Positions 16,703 to 24,521 of a stretch of DNA of 30,713 nt are shown here, one piece after another. The stretch covers positions 1-30,713 of the forward strand of contig CAZEQD010000024.1 of NCBI GenBank assembly GCA_964514305.1, given 5' to 3'. The stretch is from CAZEQD01 sp964514305. Its GTDB lineage: Bacteria > Acidobacteriota > Aminicenantia > Aminicenantales > Aminicenantaceae. How positions within the stretch are numbered: the stretch's first letter is position 1; the number at the start of each line of letters is the position of its first letter. A model generated the notes under the pieces. It made no database searches and was not told the DNA's origin. It saw nothing but the letters and a program-made list of their open reading frames with translations. Position numbers and translations under genes: made by a program.

Positions 16703-17248
16703 ATGAAGCCCGAGGAAATAAATTTAATTAAGCGCAGTCAACAGGGTGAGATTGAGGCCATGGAAAAATTATATGATATGTACAGAAAGCCTTTATTTAA
16801 CCTGATTTACAGACATACTTATAATTTTGCTGTAGCTGAAGATCTTCTCCAGGACATCTTTATCAAAATCTTTACTAATATTCAGGATATTAAGGTGGAA
16901 GGAACTTTTAGAGGCTGGGTCTACCGCATTGCTCTCAATACCTGCTACAGTTACCTTCGCCAGAATAAAAGTAAACTCCAAAAGACTGTGGCCCTTGAAG
17001 GAGTTGAACACACTCTCAAGCAAGATGAACCTCTCCTTAAGGATAGAAGTTTAAGAAGACCTCTTGAGGAAGCCATTAAGATTTTGCCTCCTCGATTAAA
17101 AAGTGTTTTTTTACTTCATGATGTTCAGGGATTTAAACATGAAGAAATTTCTCAAGTATTGGGGTGTGCGGTAGGCACCTCCAAATCTCAGCTTTTTAAA
17201 GCCAGGTTAAAATTAAGAAATCATCTCAAAGATAAACAGATTATATAA
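16703..17248 (+). CDS. ECF-type RNA polymerase sigma factor
   Basis: 181 residues from the chosen ATG. Region 2 is clear: IKRSQQGEIEAMEKLYDMY, then AEDLLQDIFIKIF and GWVYRIALNTCYSYLR. Region 4 reads LPPRLKSVFLLHDVQGFKHE followed by the helix-turn-helix EISQVLGCAVGTSKSQLFKA. An in-frame ATG at 16583 would add 40 residues with no family similarity, drawn from a palindromic repeat; GAGGAGAGG sits directly before the ATG at 16703, so that start is preferred. Family members redirect RNA polymerase to stress or envelope genes. The next gene, 11 bases on, is its anti-sigma factor, followed by a DUF4097 gene. Confidence 0.92.
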   Translation: MKPEEINLIKRSQQGEIEAMEKLYDMYRKPLFNLIYRHTYNFAVAEDLLQDIFIKIFTNIQDIKVEGTFRGWVYRIALNTCYSYLRQNKSKLQKTVALEGVEHTLKQDEPLLKDRSLRRPLEEAIKILPPRLKSVFLLHDVQGFKHEEISQVLGCAVGTSKSQLFKARLKLRNHLKDKQII

Positions 17249-17259
17249 GGAGATTTAAA

Positions 17260-17961
17260 ATGAGATGCTCAACAGCCAGAAAATTAATTAATGATTATCT
17301 AGATAAAAGTCTGGATGTGAAAAAAGTATCTTCTCTGGAGCATCATCTCCAAAAATGTCCCGATTGTCGGGCCTTACTTAAGGATTTTGAAAGAATCATT
17401 GAGACCGCCCCCAAACTGGAGAGCCTGACCCCTTCTTCTGAAACTTGGCTTAAAATAAAAGCTGGCCTAAAACCAGAAGCCCAAGACGTTAAAGCTCAAG
17501 AAAGTTTAAAGCTCAGCTGGCTTCAAAACTTTTTCCTCCAACCCAGACTCAAATATGTCCTGGCCAGTTCATTTCTTATAGTAGCTTTTATAATCAGTCT
17601 GCTGACTCTAGGCCCCAGATATTGGTGGTCCACACAGCCTGTAGATCCTCATCGTAATGCCCTGGTTAAGCTGGAAGAAGCTGAACATCATTACCAATTA
17701 GCCATAAAAGCCTTAGCCGATGTAGCTGTTTCTGAAAAAGACAATTTGGATCCTCGATTACTTGAGGTTTTTAAAGGAAACCTTGAGGTAGTAGATACTA
17801 CCATAAAAGCTTGGAAACAAGCTGTCCTTCAGGATCCAGATAATCTTGAAGTCAGAAATTATCTATTAGAAGCTTACAGAAAAAAAGTGGATGTCTTAGA
17901 CAGGATGATAGCTTTAAAAGTAGAGGCTTCTCCGCTAATAAGACGAAACCCAAACTTATAA
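17260..17961 (+). CDS. Zinc-finger (ZAS/zf-HC2) transmembrane anti-sigma factor
   Basis: 233 residues. The N-terminal domain carries C3 and the H29-x3-C33-x2-C36 motif (HLQKCPDC) of zinc-binding anti-sigma domains, which hold the ECF sigma factor in the cytoplasm. One membrane span lies at about 99-117 (YVLASSFLIVAFIISLLTL). The remaining 115 or so residues are extracytoplasmic and helical, with heptad-like stretches (KLEEAEHHYQLAIKAL, LEVRNYLLEAYRKKVDVLD) and could be the signal-receiving part. The start has a strong site (AAGGAGATTTAAA). It is co-transcribed with the sigma gene upstream and the DUF4097 gene 30 bases downstream. Confidence 0.92.
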   Translation: MRCSTARKLINDYLDKSLDVKKVSSLEHHLQKCPDCRALLKDFERIIETAPKLESLTPSSETWLKIKAGLKPEAQDVKAQESLKLSWLQNFFLQPRLKYVLASSFLIVAFIISLLTLGPRYWWSTQPVDPHRNALVKLEEAEHHYQLAIKALADVAVSEKDNLDPRLLEVFKGNLEVVDTTIKAWKQAVLQDPDNLEVRNYLLEAYRKKVDVLDRMIALKVEASPLIRRNPNL

Positions 17962-17991
17962 ATTTAATGAGAAATTAATAAGGAGTTTAAT

Positions 17992-18945
17992 ATGCATAAC
18001 AAAAAAAATATTTTTTCTCTGATTATCCTCGTAATGTTTCTGCTCTTTTTGGGCCGGACAGCTTTGGCCTTCTCTGGTAAAGAAAAGTATGAGGAGAAGT
18101 TCGAAAAATCAGTTGCTCTGGCCAAAGACGGCAAGGTAATTTTGAAGAATATTTCAGGTGACATTGAAGTTAAAAGCTGGGATAAGAATGAAGTGAAAAT
18201 CAATGCCCTTAAAATCTCCAGAGCTTCCTCTCTGGCTCAGGCAGAAGAGAATGCTAAAAAAGTAGAAATTGAAGTTCTAAAAGAAGATAATGTGCTCCGC
18301 ATCAGCACTAAATACCCAAAGTCGCCTTTCAGGTCTTTGAATGTTTCTATTGATTATAACCTGTTGATTCCAGCAGAGGCAGCCATAAAAATCAAGTCAG
18401 TTAGCGGTGATGTTAGTCTGACTGAAATAGGAGGATCAGTAGAAACAGATACCGTCAGTGGAGATATTGAGGTCAGTGGAGTCTCCAAAGGAGTAGAATG
18501 CAAAGCTGTCAGCGGAGATCTGACTATGACTGATATCAGTGGCAGTCTATATTTAAAAGCAGTTTCAGGTGATATCGATTTACGGAGAATTAAAGGCTCC
18601 GTTGAAGCCGAAACGGTTAGTGGTGAAATTGATCTAAAGAATATCTCCGAGGCTCAGACGGTAAGAGCCAAATCCTTAAGCGGCGAAGTAACTTATGATG
18701 GTCGATTGAAAGCCGATGGCAAGTATGAGCTAAAATCCCATAGTGGGGATATCAGGATGATAATTCCGGCTGAGAGTGCTTTTGATTTTGAAGCAGAAAC
18801 TTTCAGTGGGTCAATAGATAGTGAATTTGCTATTGTTGTTTCTGGTAAAATCAGCAGGAAAGAAATAAGAGGTAGCGTAAACGGCGGTGGGGCTGATATC
18901 AAGCTTTCTACTTTTAGCGGTGATATTTCTTTAGAGAAAAAATAA
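17992..18945 (+). CDS. Exported DUF4097-type repeat protein (beta-solenoid-like)
   Basis: 317 residues. A signal peptide (residues 1 to about 25, ending RTALAFS) leads into repeated short units built around V/I-S-G-D/E-I/V. ISGDIEVKSWD comes first, then VSGDVSLTEIG, VSGDIEVSGV, VSGDLTMTDI, VSGDIDLRRI, VSGEIDLKNI, LSGEVTYDG, HSGDIRMII, FSGSIDSEF and finally FSGDISLEK. Such DUF4097/adhesin-like repeats are expected to stack as a beta-helix. Members are commonly found beside ECF sigma and anti-sigma genes, as here, suggesting the product is either a target or a periplasmic/surface partner of that pathway; this is inference. A strong ribosome site (AAGGAGTTTAAT) precedes the ATG and a terminator follows 23 bases after the stop. 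Confidence 0.9.
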   Translation: MHNKKNIFSLIILVMFLLFLGRTALAFSGKEKYEEKFEKSVALAKDGKVILKNISGDIEVKSWDKNEVKINALKISRASSLAQAEENAKKVEIEVLKEDNVLRISTKYPKSPFRSLNVSIDYNLLIPAEAAIKIKSVSGDVSLTEIGGSVETDTVSGDIEVSGVSKGVECKAVSGDLTMTDISGSLYLKAVSGDIDLRRIKGSVEAETVSGEIDLKNISEAQTVRAKSLSGEVTYDGRLKADGKYELKSHSGDIRMIIPAESAFDFEAETFSGSIDSEFAIVVSGKISRKEIRGSVNGGGADIKLSTFSGDISLEKK

Positions 18946-18968
18946 ACAGGTAATTTTAGAAAGCAAAA

Positions 18969-19002
18969 GGCTGTTCCTTTATAAGAAGGAGCAGCCTTTT
19001 TT
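18969..19002 (+). terminator. Rho-independent terminator of the sigma/anti-sigma/DUF4097 operon
   Basis: GGCTGTTCCTT (18969-18979) pairs with AAGGAGCAGCC (18986-18996), an 11-bp stem with one G-U pair and a 6-base loop, followed by six T. It lies just after the DUF4097 stop at 18945. Confidence 0.9.
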
Positions 19003-19065
19003 GTTGAATTTATTTCCCGGGTGCTTCCAATCATTTTCCGTTTATTCTAAGCCATTACTGACCTG

Positions 19066-19074
19066 TGTTATAAT
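19066..19074 (+). promoter_or_regulatory. Extended -10 promoter for the metzincin-TPR gene
   Basis: TGTTATAAT matches the extended -10 form TGnTATAAT exactly. No clear -35 is seen. The expected transcript start (about 19080-19083) falls almost on the first possible start codon (TTG 19084). The mRNA would then be leaderless, or translation would begin at a later codon. Confidence 0.45.
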
Positions 19075-19083
19075 AAATTTAAC

Positions 19084-21057
19084 TTGTTGACTAGAATAAA
19101 AATTCTTAGTATTCATCACATCCAGCAGGTGTTTCTAAAGAAAAGCTTCGTTTTCTTATATATTCTGCTCTTTTTATTAGATTATAGCTTTGCTCACGCC
19201 AACCCCTTACGAATTATTAACCTAAAAGTAGCCGTTGATGAGGAATTCAGACTCAAGCCAAACTGGCGCTTGCAGATTAAGCGCTTAGTCAATGATGTTT
19301 CCCTGGAGTATGAACGTTGCTTTGGCCTCAAATTTGAGATCAAAGAAATCGAATCATGGCTCTCTGATAATTCTCGTCATTCCATGTTAGCTTTGTTAAA
19401 TGATCTCCGTCGGAAAGTGGGTAGGGGAAGAGTTGATGCCGTTTTAGGTTTTACTTCCCAGTACCACTTAAATGAACATTTATCTGGCATTGCTTCTTAT
19501 CTTTGTGGCTATATTTTAGTTCGACACCTGCAACCTGAAGAACTGATGAGGAGGATTTTGAAACATGAGCTAGCTCACCTCATGGGAGCTGTGGATCTGG
19601 AAGAGAAGGGCTCTATTATGGATTTTGAAAATCCAGGTGATAACTTTGATCCCTTTACTTCTCAGATAATAAGCTTGAATAAAAACAGGACTTTCAATCC
19701 TTATCTTTTTCCACTCCCTCCTGAAAATTTAAAGAAAGCTCAGGCTGTCTATACTCAGAGAAAAAAGATGGGCCGTCAGGAGCCAGAAGTTTTTATTGTG
19801 CTGGCCTCAATTTATCTGGAAGAGGAAAATTATGACTCTATGATAAATGAATGCCAACAGGTTCTGGCTATGGACCCTAATTCTCCAGAAGCTCATAATC
19901 TGTTGGGGATCGCTTTGAGAAGAAAAGGTCAGGTGGCCAAAGCAATTGGGGAATATCATAAAGCCTTGAGCTTCAATCCTGACCAGCCAGAGATCCATTA
20001 TAATTTAGGTATTGCTTATGCCAAAAAAGGTTGGCTAGATAAGGCTCAAAAAGAATATAAAGAGGCTCTTAGGCTCAATCCTGACTACGCTCTGGCTCAT
20101 TCTAATTTAGGCCAAATTTATTTAAAAAAGGAAATGTTTGATCTGGCCATTAAGGAATACCGAAAAGCACTAACTATATATCCCCGCTTGGCTGAAGCTT
20201 TATCAGGGTTAGGCGCAGCTTTTATTGAAAAAGGTAAAGATGAAGAAGCAGAGGCTTTTTCCCAGAAAGCCCTGGCCCTTAAACCTTCATTAGCTGGTGC
20301 TCACAACAATTTAGGCACTATTTATTTTCACCGCGGCCTGAGAGAAGCAGCTATTAAGGAGTACTTAAAAGCTCTAGAGTTAAATCCAAACTATCCAGAA
20401 GCTCGTTATAATCTTGGTCGAGTTTACTTAATCAAAAGTTTTAGTGATAAAGCTATCGAACAGTTTAAACTGGCCATTCAGCTGAAGCCTGAGTATTGCC
20501 AGGCCTATTCCAACTTAGCTTCAGCTTATCTCCAGAAAGGAAGATTAGAAGAAGCTATTAACAACTGCCAGAAAGCAGCAAAGATTAATCCTAATTCCTC
20601 CTTAGTTTATACTATCCTGGCTGAAGCCTATTTAAGACAGGATAAGAGGAAGGAAGCTGAACTAGCGGCTGATAAAGCTCTTCAATTGGGTCCTTCTCTG
20701 CCTGAAGTTCACTACATTTTAGCAATTTTGGCCGAAAGAAAAGGAAATTGGGAACGAGCCGAGGAGGAGTATTTAAAAGCCCTGGAATTGAAACCAGCAT
20801 ATTCTCAAGCTCATTTCAGCCTGGCTAATTTTTATTTTAAGAGGACAAATTTATCTAAAGCTGCCTCTCATTACCGCCAGGCAATTGAATTTAATCCAGA
20901 TTATGGTCAGGCCTATAACAACCTAGCTGTTGTTTTTTTCTACCAGAAAAAATACACTTTGGCCTGGAAATGTTTAAAGAAGGCTGAAAGCTTAGGCATA
21001 AAGGTTCATCCAGGTTTTAAAAAGGCTTTAAGCCAAAAATCAGGAAAAAAGAAATGA
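19084..21057 (+). CDS. Exported metzincin-like metalloprotease domain fused to about twelve TPRs
   Basis: Up to 657 residues. After a signal peptide (core FVFLYILLFLLDYSFAHA) comes a roughly 190-residue domain with HELAHLMGAVD at 161-171. This is HExxHxxGxxD, the metzincin zinc motif with aspartate as third ligand, followed by SIMDF with M179 in the place of the Met-turn. Catalytic E162 is present, so proteolysis is plausible. From about residue 210 to the end run 12-13 tetratricopeptide repeats (AHNLLGIALRRKGQVAKAI and similar). TTG at 19084 is the furthest start; GTG at 19129 would begin MFLKKSF directly at the signal peptide and is a good alternative. Neither has a clear ribosome site. The gene stands alone between terminators and repeats. 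The substrate is unknown. Confidence 0.85.
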   Translation: MLTRIKILSIHHIQQVFLKKSFVFLYILLFLLDYSFAHANPLRIINLKVAVDEEFRLKPNWRLQIKRLVNDVSLEYERCFGLKFEIKEIESWLSDNSRHSMLALLNDLRRKVGRGRVDAVLGFTSQYHLNEHLSGIASYLCGYILVRHLQPEELMRRILKHELAHLMGAVDLEEKGSIMDFENPGDNFDPFTSQIISLNKNRTFNPYLFPLPPENLKKAQAVYTQRKKMGRQEPEVFIVLASIYLEEENYDSMINECQQVLAMDPNSPEAHNLLGIALRRKGQVAKAIGEYHKALSFNPDQPEIHYNLGIAYAKKGWLDKAQKEYKEALRLNPDYALAHSNLGQIYLKKEMFDLAIKEYRKALTIYPRLAEALSGLGAAFIEKGKDEEAEAFSQKALALKPSLAGAHNNLGTIYFHRGLREAAIKEYLKALELNPNYPEARYNLGRVYLIKSFSDKAIEQFKLAIQLKPEYCQAYSNLASAYLQKGRLEEAINNCQKAAKINPNSSLVYTILAEAYLRQDKRKEAELAADKALQLGPSLPEVHYILAILAERKGNWERAEEEYLKALELKPAYSQAHFSLANFYFKRTNLSKAASHYRQAIEFNPDYGQAYNNLAVVFFYQKKYTLAWKCLKKAESLGIKVHPGFKKALSQKSGKKK

Positions 21058-21147
21058 GCAAAGACAGACAGTATAGAAAGAATCATTCTGGCAATGAGGG
21101 GAGCATTCTCAATGAGCCGTCTTCATCCCCTGTAAGGCATGCTGTCT

Positions 21148-21174
21148 GTAGGGCCCGCTGTCCCCAGCGGACAG
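21148..21174 (+). repeat. REP-like palindrome with GTAGGG head
   Basis: GTAGGGCCCGCTGTCCCCAG starts at 21148; CCGCTG (21155-21160) and CAGCGG (21165-21170) pair around TCCC. It resembles the elements at 2493, 16372 and 16626. It lies within an open 5' extension of the next gene (from 21139), evidence that translation starts later, at 21256. Confidence 0.55.
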
Positions 21175-21255
21175 TTTGTAATAAGAATCAAACCAAAATT
21201 AAATTTTGAATTAACCTTAATTTTTTGTATACTTTATACACTTGTAGGGAACAGG

Positions 21256-23589
21256 ATGAGATCGGTAGCAATTGTCACCGATGAAAGCGCCAACTTAGAA
21301 AAGAACTTTGCCCGAGCCCATAAAATTTCAATCATTCCCTTTAATGTATTGAATAAGAAGGGAAAACTCATCACGATTTCTTCCAACCAGGAGGAAAAAC
21401 CTGAAGATGGGCTATTCCAGAGTAAAGATTCATTTTTTCGGTATTTAGAGAAGATCAAAAAAAAGGAAGATATACCCTCAACCGGGGCCGTTACTGTCGA
21501 AAAATGCAAGCAATTTATTATGGAGGCTTCTCAAGGAAAGAAAGATGTAGTTTGCATTCACGTTCCTAAAGAATTAAGCAAAATATTTGAAAATGTGGAA
21601 AGAGCAGCCGAAATAGTAAGCAACAACACTGGTTGTAAGGTTAAAGTCGTTGATTCAAAACAGGCTTTTAGTGCCCAGTATTTTATAGTAAAAGAAGCTG
21701 CTGAGCTGGCTGCCCGAGGCGAGGGAATAGAGTCAATTGTCAATTATGTTAAGCGAATAAAGAAACGAGTTTATTTGTTGGTCGGTGTTTATAAATTGCG
21801 TTATCTCAGGAAAGGTGGACGAGTTCGGAAATTAAAAAAAGTTGCTTCTCTTGTAGCTGACTGGTTGAGGTTGAGTTCGGTTATTACCTTAAAGGATGGA
21901 GTCCCGGTTCCTGTGGCCACCATTCCCAGGAGTAAAGTAGAAAGCTGGATTCTTGACGAGATAGAAAGAATTGTTGGTTTTAATGAAGAAATTTCAGTCA
22001 GGATAAATTATTCAGGTCAGCCAACGAGAAATAAGGCAGAAAGGATAATAGAAGCCTTAAAAAATAAATTTAAAGAAAACCTAAAAGAAATAACATTTTT
22101 TCAGATTGGAACCTTGGTCGGGACCCATACCGGTCCTTACACCCTTTCAGTAGCTGTGAGGAAACATGGTTATCAGGAGATTACAAGCGAGACTCTAGCG
22201 GAAATGTTTAAAAGATCTTTGCTTAAATTAAAAAAGAATGAGAGTACCCTTAATCGTTTAAATATTTATCCAGTTATTGATGCTGACACCGGCAGGAATT
22301 TTGTTTACACTCTGAGCAATCTGGCAGAGAATCTTGATTTTTCTTCAATAGAAAAAACTACCGGACAAATAGCCTGGCGGGCCTGTGAAAATGGGACCGG
22401 CTTTTCGGGCACAGCTATGGCTGCCTATCTTTCTGGCTTTTCTTCTTATCTTGCCCAGCACCACGTGAAAAAGCTTGAGGGTGAAGCCCTGGTGGCGGCC
22501 ATGGAAGCGGGCACAGAGTCTGCCTATCTTTCTTTTCGCAGGCCAAGAGAAGGCACAATTTTGAGCACGATGAGAGTTTCAGCTCAAAGAGCTAGGGAAT
22601 GCCTGAGAAAAGAAAAGGATATAGCTGAAATTTTAAAGGAAGCCTATATAGGAGCAGTTAAAGAACTGCTCGAATCCAAACAGCAGGAAATTCCTATCCT
22701 CAAAAGAAAAGGAATTGTTGATGCCGGAGGTTTAGCTTTTGTTGATACTTTAGAAGGCTGGTTAGAAGCTTTAGGTAAACAACGGGAAGTCGAAGAATTC
22801 ATTGAAGACTTCAGGAAAAAAATAAAGAAACAAAAATCTACCCTGACTTACAAGAGACAGGAGGCCAAACACCCTGGTTTTTGTCTAAAAATCAGGATAG
22901 AAGGTTTGGTCGAGACGGCCAAAGAGCAATTAGCTGAAGAATTAGAATCTCTGCCCAATCCCATTGATAACCCTTTCTCTACTGTAAGTAATATTATTCA
23001 CATCCATGTTTATAACCAGGAACTCCTTGAAAAAGTGATGGCTGTATGTCAGAAATACGGCCGGGCTTACGTTTTAAAGAAGAGCCCTCTCTCTCAGAAA
23101 GAATTCGAACTTATTAAAAATAAGATTTTATCTATTTTAGGGAAGCTTCGAGCCTTGCCTAAACTGATTGCCTGGTCCGTCTACTGGTTTGGCTTCAGGC
23201 TGTTTTTGCCTTTCCGTGAAATTCGTCTTTGGAAGCGGACCAAAGATTTAATTCTTGTCAGCAAGGCTTTGGAAGATGTGGCCGAGAGAAAAGAGGCAGC
23301 AATTTTTATTTTTGATAAGAAAAGAAAGATTAAATATTCAAATAAAGCGGCTGATGACTATGCCCATCAAAATGGAATAAAAGACATAAAAAGAGGAGAT
23401 GATGTTAGTCTTTATATGCAGCCTGATTTCTTACGAGAAGTTAAGGATAAACTTTTTTATTTAGGAAAAAACGAATCCTTTCGATACTCAAGCCCATTCT
23501 ATTCTATTGAATTAAGGCAGGTGTATGTTCAGGATAAACATATGGGGGCCAAGATAGAAATTAGGAGAGTCAATCAACTTTCTTTTTGA
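21256..23589 (+). CDS. DegV-DhaL(FakA)-PAS fusion, putative single-chain fatty acid kinase
   Basis: 777 residues from ATG 21256 (AGGGAACAGG just upstream); an earlier in-frame start at 21139 would translate a palindromic repeat. Residues 1-300 are a DegV/FakB-like fatty-acid-binding domain with IPSTGAVTVEK, VVDSKQAF, YLRKGGRVRKLKK and GTHTGP (289-294). Residues 310-515 match the DhaL/DAK2 kinase domain of FakA: NIYPVIDADTG with metal-binding D342 and D344 (DADTG instead of DGDTG), ENGTGFSGTAM, REGTILSTMR and VDAGG (488-492). Residues 525-625 resemble the FakA middle domain, with C543, H582 and H584 at the spacing of its zinc ligands. A hydrophobic, basic stretch (about 628-660) and a PAS-like domain (about 670-775, with AIFIFDKKRKIKYSNKAADD) follow. 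FakA/FakB normally are separate proteins that phosphorylate exogenous fatty acids. Confidence 0.88.
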   Translation: MRSVAIVTDESANLEKNFARAHKISIIPFNVLNKKGKLITISSNQEEKPEDGLFQSKDSFFRYLEKIKKKEDIPSTGAVTVEKCKQFIMEASQGKKDVVCIHVPKELSKIFENVERAAEIVSNNTGCKVKVVDSKQAFSAQYFIVKEAAELAARGEGIESIVNYVKRIKKRVYLLVGVYKLRYLRKGGRVRKLKKVASLVADWLRLSSVITLKDGVPVPVATIPRSKVESWILDEIERIVGFNEEISVRINYSGQPTRNKAERIIEALKNKFKENLKEITFFQIGTLVGTHTGPYTLSVAVRKHGYQEITSETLAEMFKRSLLKLKKNESTLNRLNIYPVIDADTGRNFVYTLSNLAENLDFSSIEKTTGQIAWRACENGTGFSGTAMAAYLSGFSSYLAQHHVKKLEGEALVAAMEAGTESAYLSFRRPREGTILSTMRVSAQRARECLRKEKDIAEILKEAYIGAVKELLESKQQEIPILKRKGIVDAGGLAFVDTLEGWLEALGKQREVEEFIEDFRKKIKKQKSTLTYKRQEAKHPGFCLKIRIEGLVETAKEQLAEELESLPNPIDNPFSTVSNIIHIHVYNQELLEKVMAVCQKYGRAYVLKKSPLSQKEFELIKNKILSILGKLRALPKLIAWSVYWFGFRLFLPFREIRLWKRTKDLILVSKALEDVAERKEAAIFIFDKKRKIKYSNKAADDYAHQNGIKDIKRGDDVSLYMQPDFLREVKDKLFYLGKNESFRYSSPFYSIELRQVYVQDKHMGAKIEIRRVNQLSF

Positions 23590-23739
23590 AAATGGCCGTT
23601 CCAAAAATGATCTTTTCACTTCAATTTTAAACTTGGCCCCGCATCCTCGAGCGATTTGACCTATATATTTAATCAAAGTTTTTGTTATTTTAGCTGAAGA
23701 TGGTTCACCAGAATATTTAGTTTTGGATGCCTGATTCAT
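23512..23739 (-). CDS. Possible small basic protein overlapping the kinase gene's 3' end
   Basis: A 75-residue frame starts at an ATG preceded by GGAGG with a 6-base spacer (a textbook ribosome site). It encodes a basic peptide (MNQASKTKYSGEPSSAKITK...) of unknown family. It is antisense to the last 78 bases of the DegV-DhaL-PAS gene, and its C-terminal third is probably only the reverse of that gene. The ribosome site is the main support. It could be a decayed gene or chance. Confidence 0.22.
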   Translation of the reverse strand: MNQASKTKYSGEPSSAKITKTLIKYIGQIARGCGAKFKIEVKRSFLERPFSKRKLIDSPNFYLGPHMFILNIHLP

Positions 23740-23802
23740 TAGAAGCCTCCGTTTATCTTTATTTAGGCTTATATTAACCCAATTCAGATTTAGCCATAAG
23801 AG

Positions 23803-23829
23803 GAAAAAAGGGGACAGGCCCCATTTTTC
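23803..23829 (+). repeat. GGGG-CCCC hairpin with A/T flanks (terminator or repeat element)
   Basis: GGGG (23810-23813) and CCCC (23819-23822) surround ACAGG, flanked by GAAAAA and TTTTTC that can extend the stem past one mismatch. It could terminate transcripts of the fusion gene, whose stop is about 215 bases upstream, or be another dispersed palindrome. The rest of the gap 23590-23916 shows only the doubtful antisense frame and the strong ribosome site of the next gene (AGGAGGT, 23904-23910). Confidence 0.4.
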
Positions 23830-23916
23830 TTTATTTTGGGGAATAAGAGAAGAAGGTGCTTTGTCTAATAATAGCAAGAAGAAAATGATAAAATATTTAA
23901 CTCAGGAGGTAAAAAA

Positions 23917-24453
23917 ATGAGAAAAGCCTTATCCCTATCAGTTGCCTTATCCCTTATGCTTTTTTTGGGTGTAAGCGCCTTTGCCCAACCCCGGAGAATA
24001 ATGAGGCCAAGAATGATGGAACGGTCTGGCACCGGAATTCTGCGCTTTCTAAAAGCTAACCAGCAAGAGCTCAAAATAGAAGACAGTCAGTTAGCCAAAA
24101 TTGAAGACCTGGTTTTTTCTTCTGCCAAAAAGATGATTCAGATAAGAAATGAAGCCAATCTGCGGCAATTGGAGCTCCAAAAACTTCTGCAGCAGGAAGA
24201 AAACCTTGATTATGATCAGATTAAAGCAGTTCTGGCCAAAGTTTCCACTATCAGGCAGGAGATCTTTTTGGAAAGAATTAAACTCAGAGACCAAATCGGC
24301 AAAATATTAACACCTGAACAGAAAGAAGCACTGAGAGCTGTGAGTAAAAATCTTCGGAAAGAAAGAGGCCTGTTTTTAAGAAGAAGAGGATTCTTCCGCA
24401 GAGGCGAAGGACTGGTGAGATTTCGCAAGTGGAGAGAAGAACAGAGTAAGTAA
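23917..24453 (+). CDS. Periplasmic Spy/CpxP-like (LTxxQ) protein
   Basis: 178 residues. A signal peptide ending AFA at residue 23 is followed by a mainly helical, charged mature protein with LTPEQ at 131-135, the LTxxQ motif of the Spy/CpxP/heavy-metal-resistance superfamily. The C-terminal 40 residues are strikingly arginine- and phenylalanine-rich (FLRRRGFFRRGEG). Family members are periplasmic chaperones or metal/stress sensors; no metal ligands can be assigned here. The ribosome site AGGAGGT is ideal and a terminator follows. It faces a membrane-anchored protein of the same superfamily (24522-25151) that is in an ECF sigma operon, so it may be a target or partner of that sigma factor (inference). 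Confidence 0.85.
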   Translation: MRKALSLSVALSLMLFLGVSAFAQPRRIMRPRMMERSGTGILRFLKANQQELKIEDSQLAKIEDLVFSSAKKMIQIRNEANLRQLELQKLLQQEENLDYDQIKAVLAKVSTIRQEIFLERIKLRDQIGKILTPEQKEALRAVSKNLRKERGLFLRRRGFFRRGEGLVRFRKWREEQSK

Positions 24454-24473
24454 TAAATATTTTACTTCTAAGC

Positions 24474-24507
24474 AGCCCCTGGCTTTACGGAGTCAGGGGC
24501 TTTTTTT
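24474..24507 (+). terminator. Rho-independent terminator of the Spy-like gene
   Basis: AGCCCCTGGCT (24474-24484) pairs with AGTCAGGGGCT (24491-24501), an 11-bp stem with one G-U pair and a 6-base loop, then a run of T to 24507. It separates two convergent genes. The reverse strand lacks a T-run after the stem, so it works best for the plus-strand gene. Confidence 0.9.
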
Positions 24508-24521
24508 ATTTGTTTTTGTCT

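Noticed and set aside
21139..21255. In-frame N-terminal extension of the DegV-DhaL-PAS gene
   Set aside because: It translates a REP-like palindrome and has no family similarity; ATG 21256 begins exactly at the DegV domain (MRSVAIVTDESANLE).
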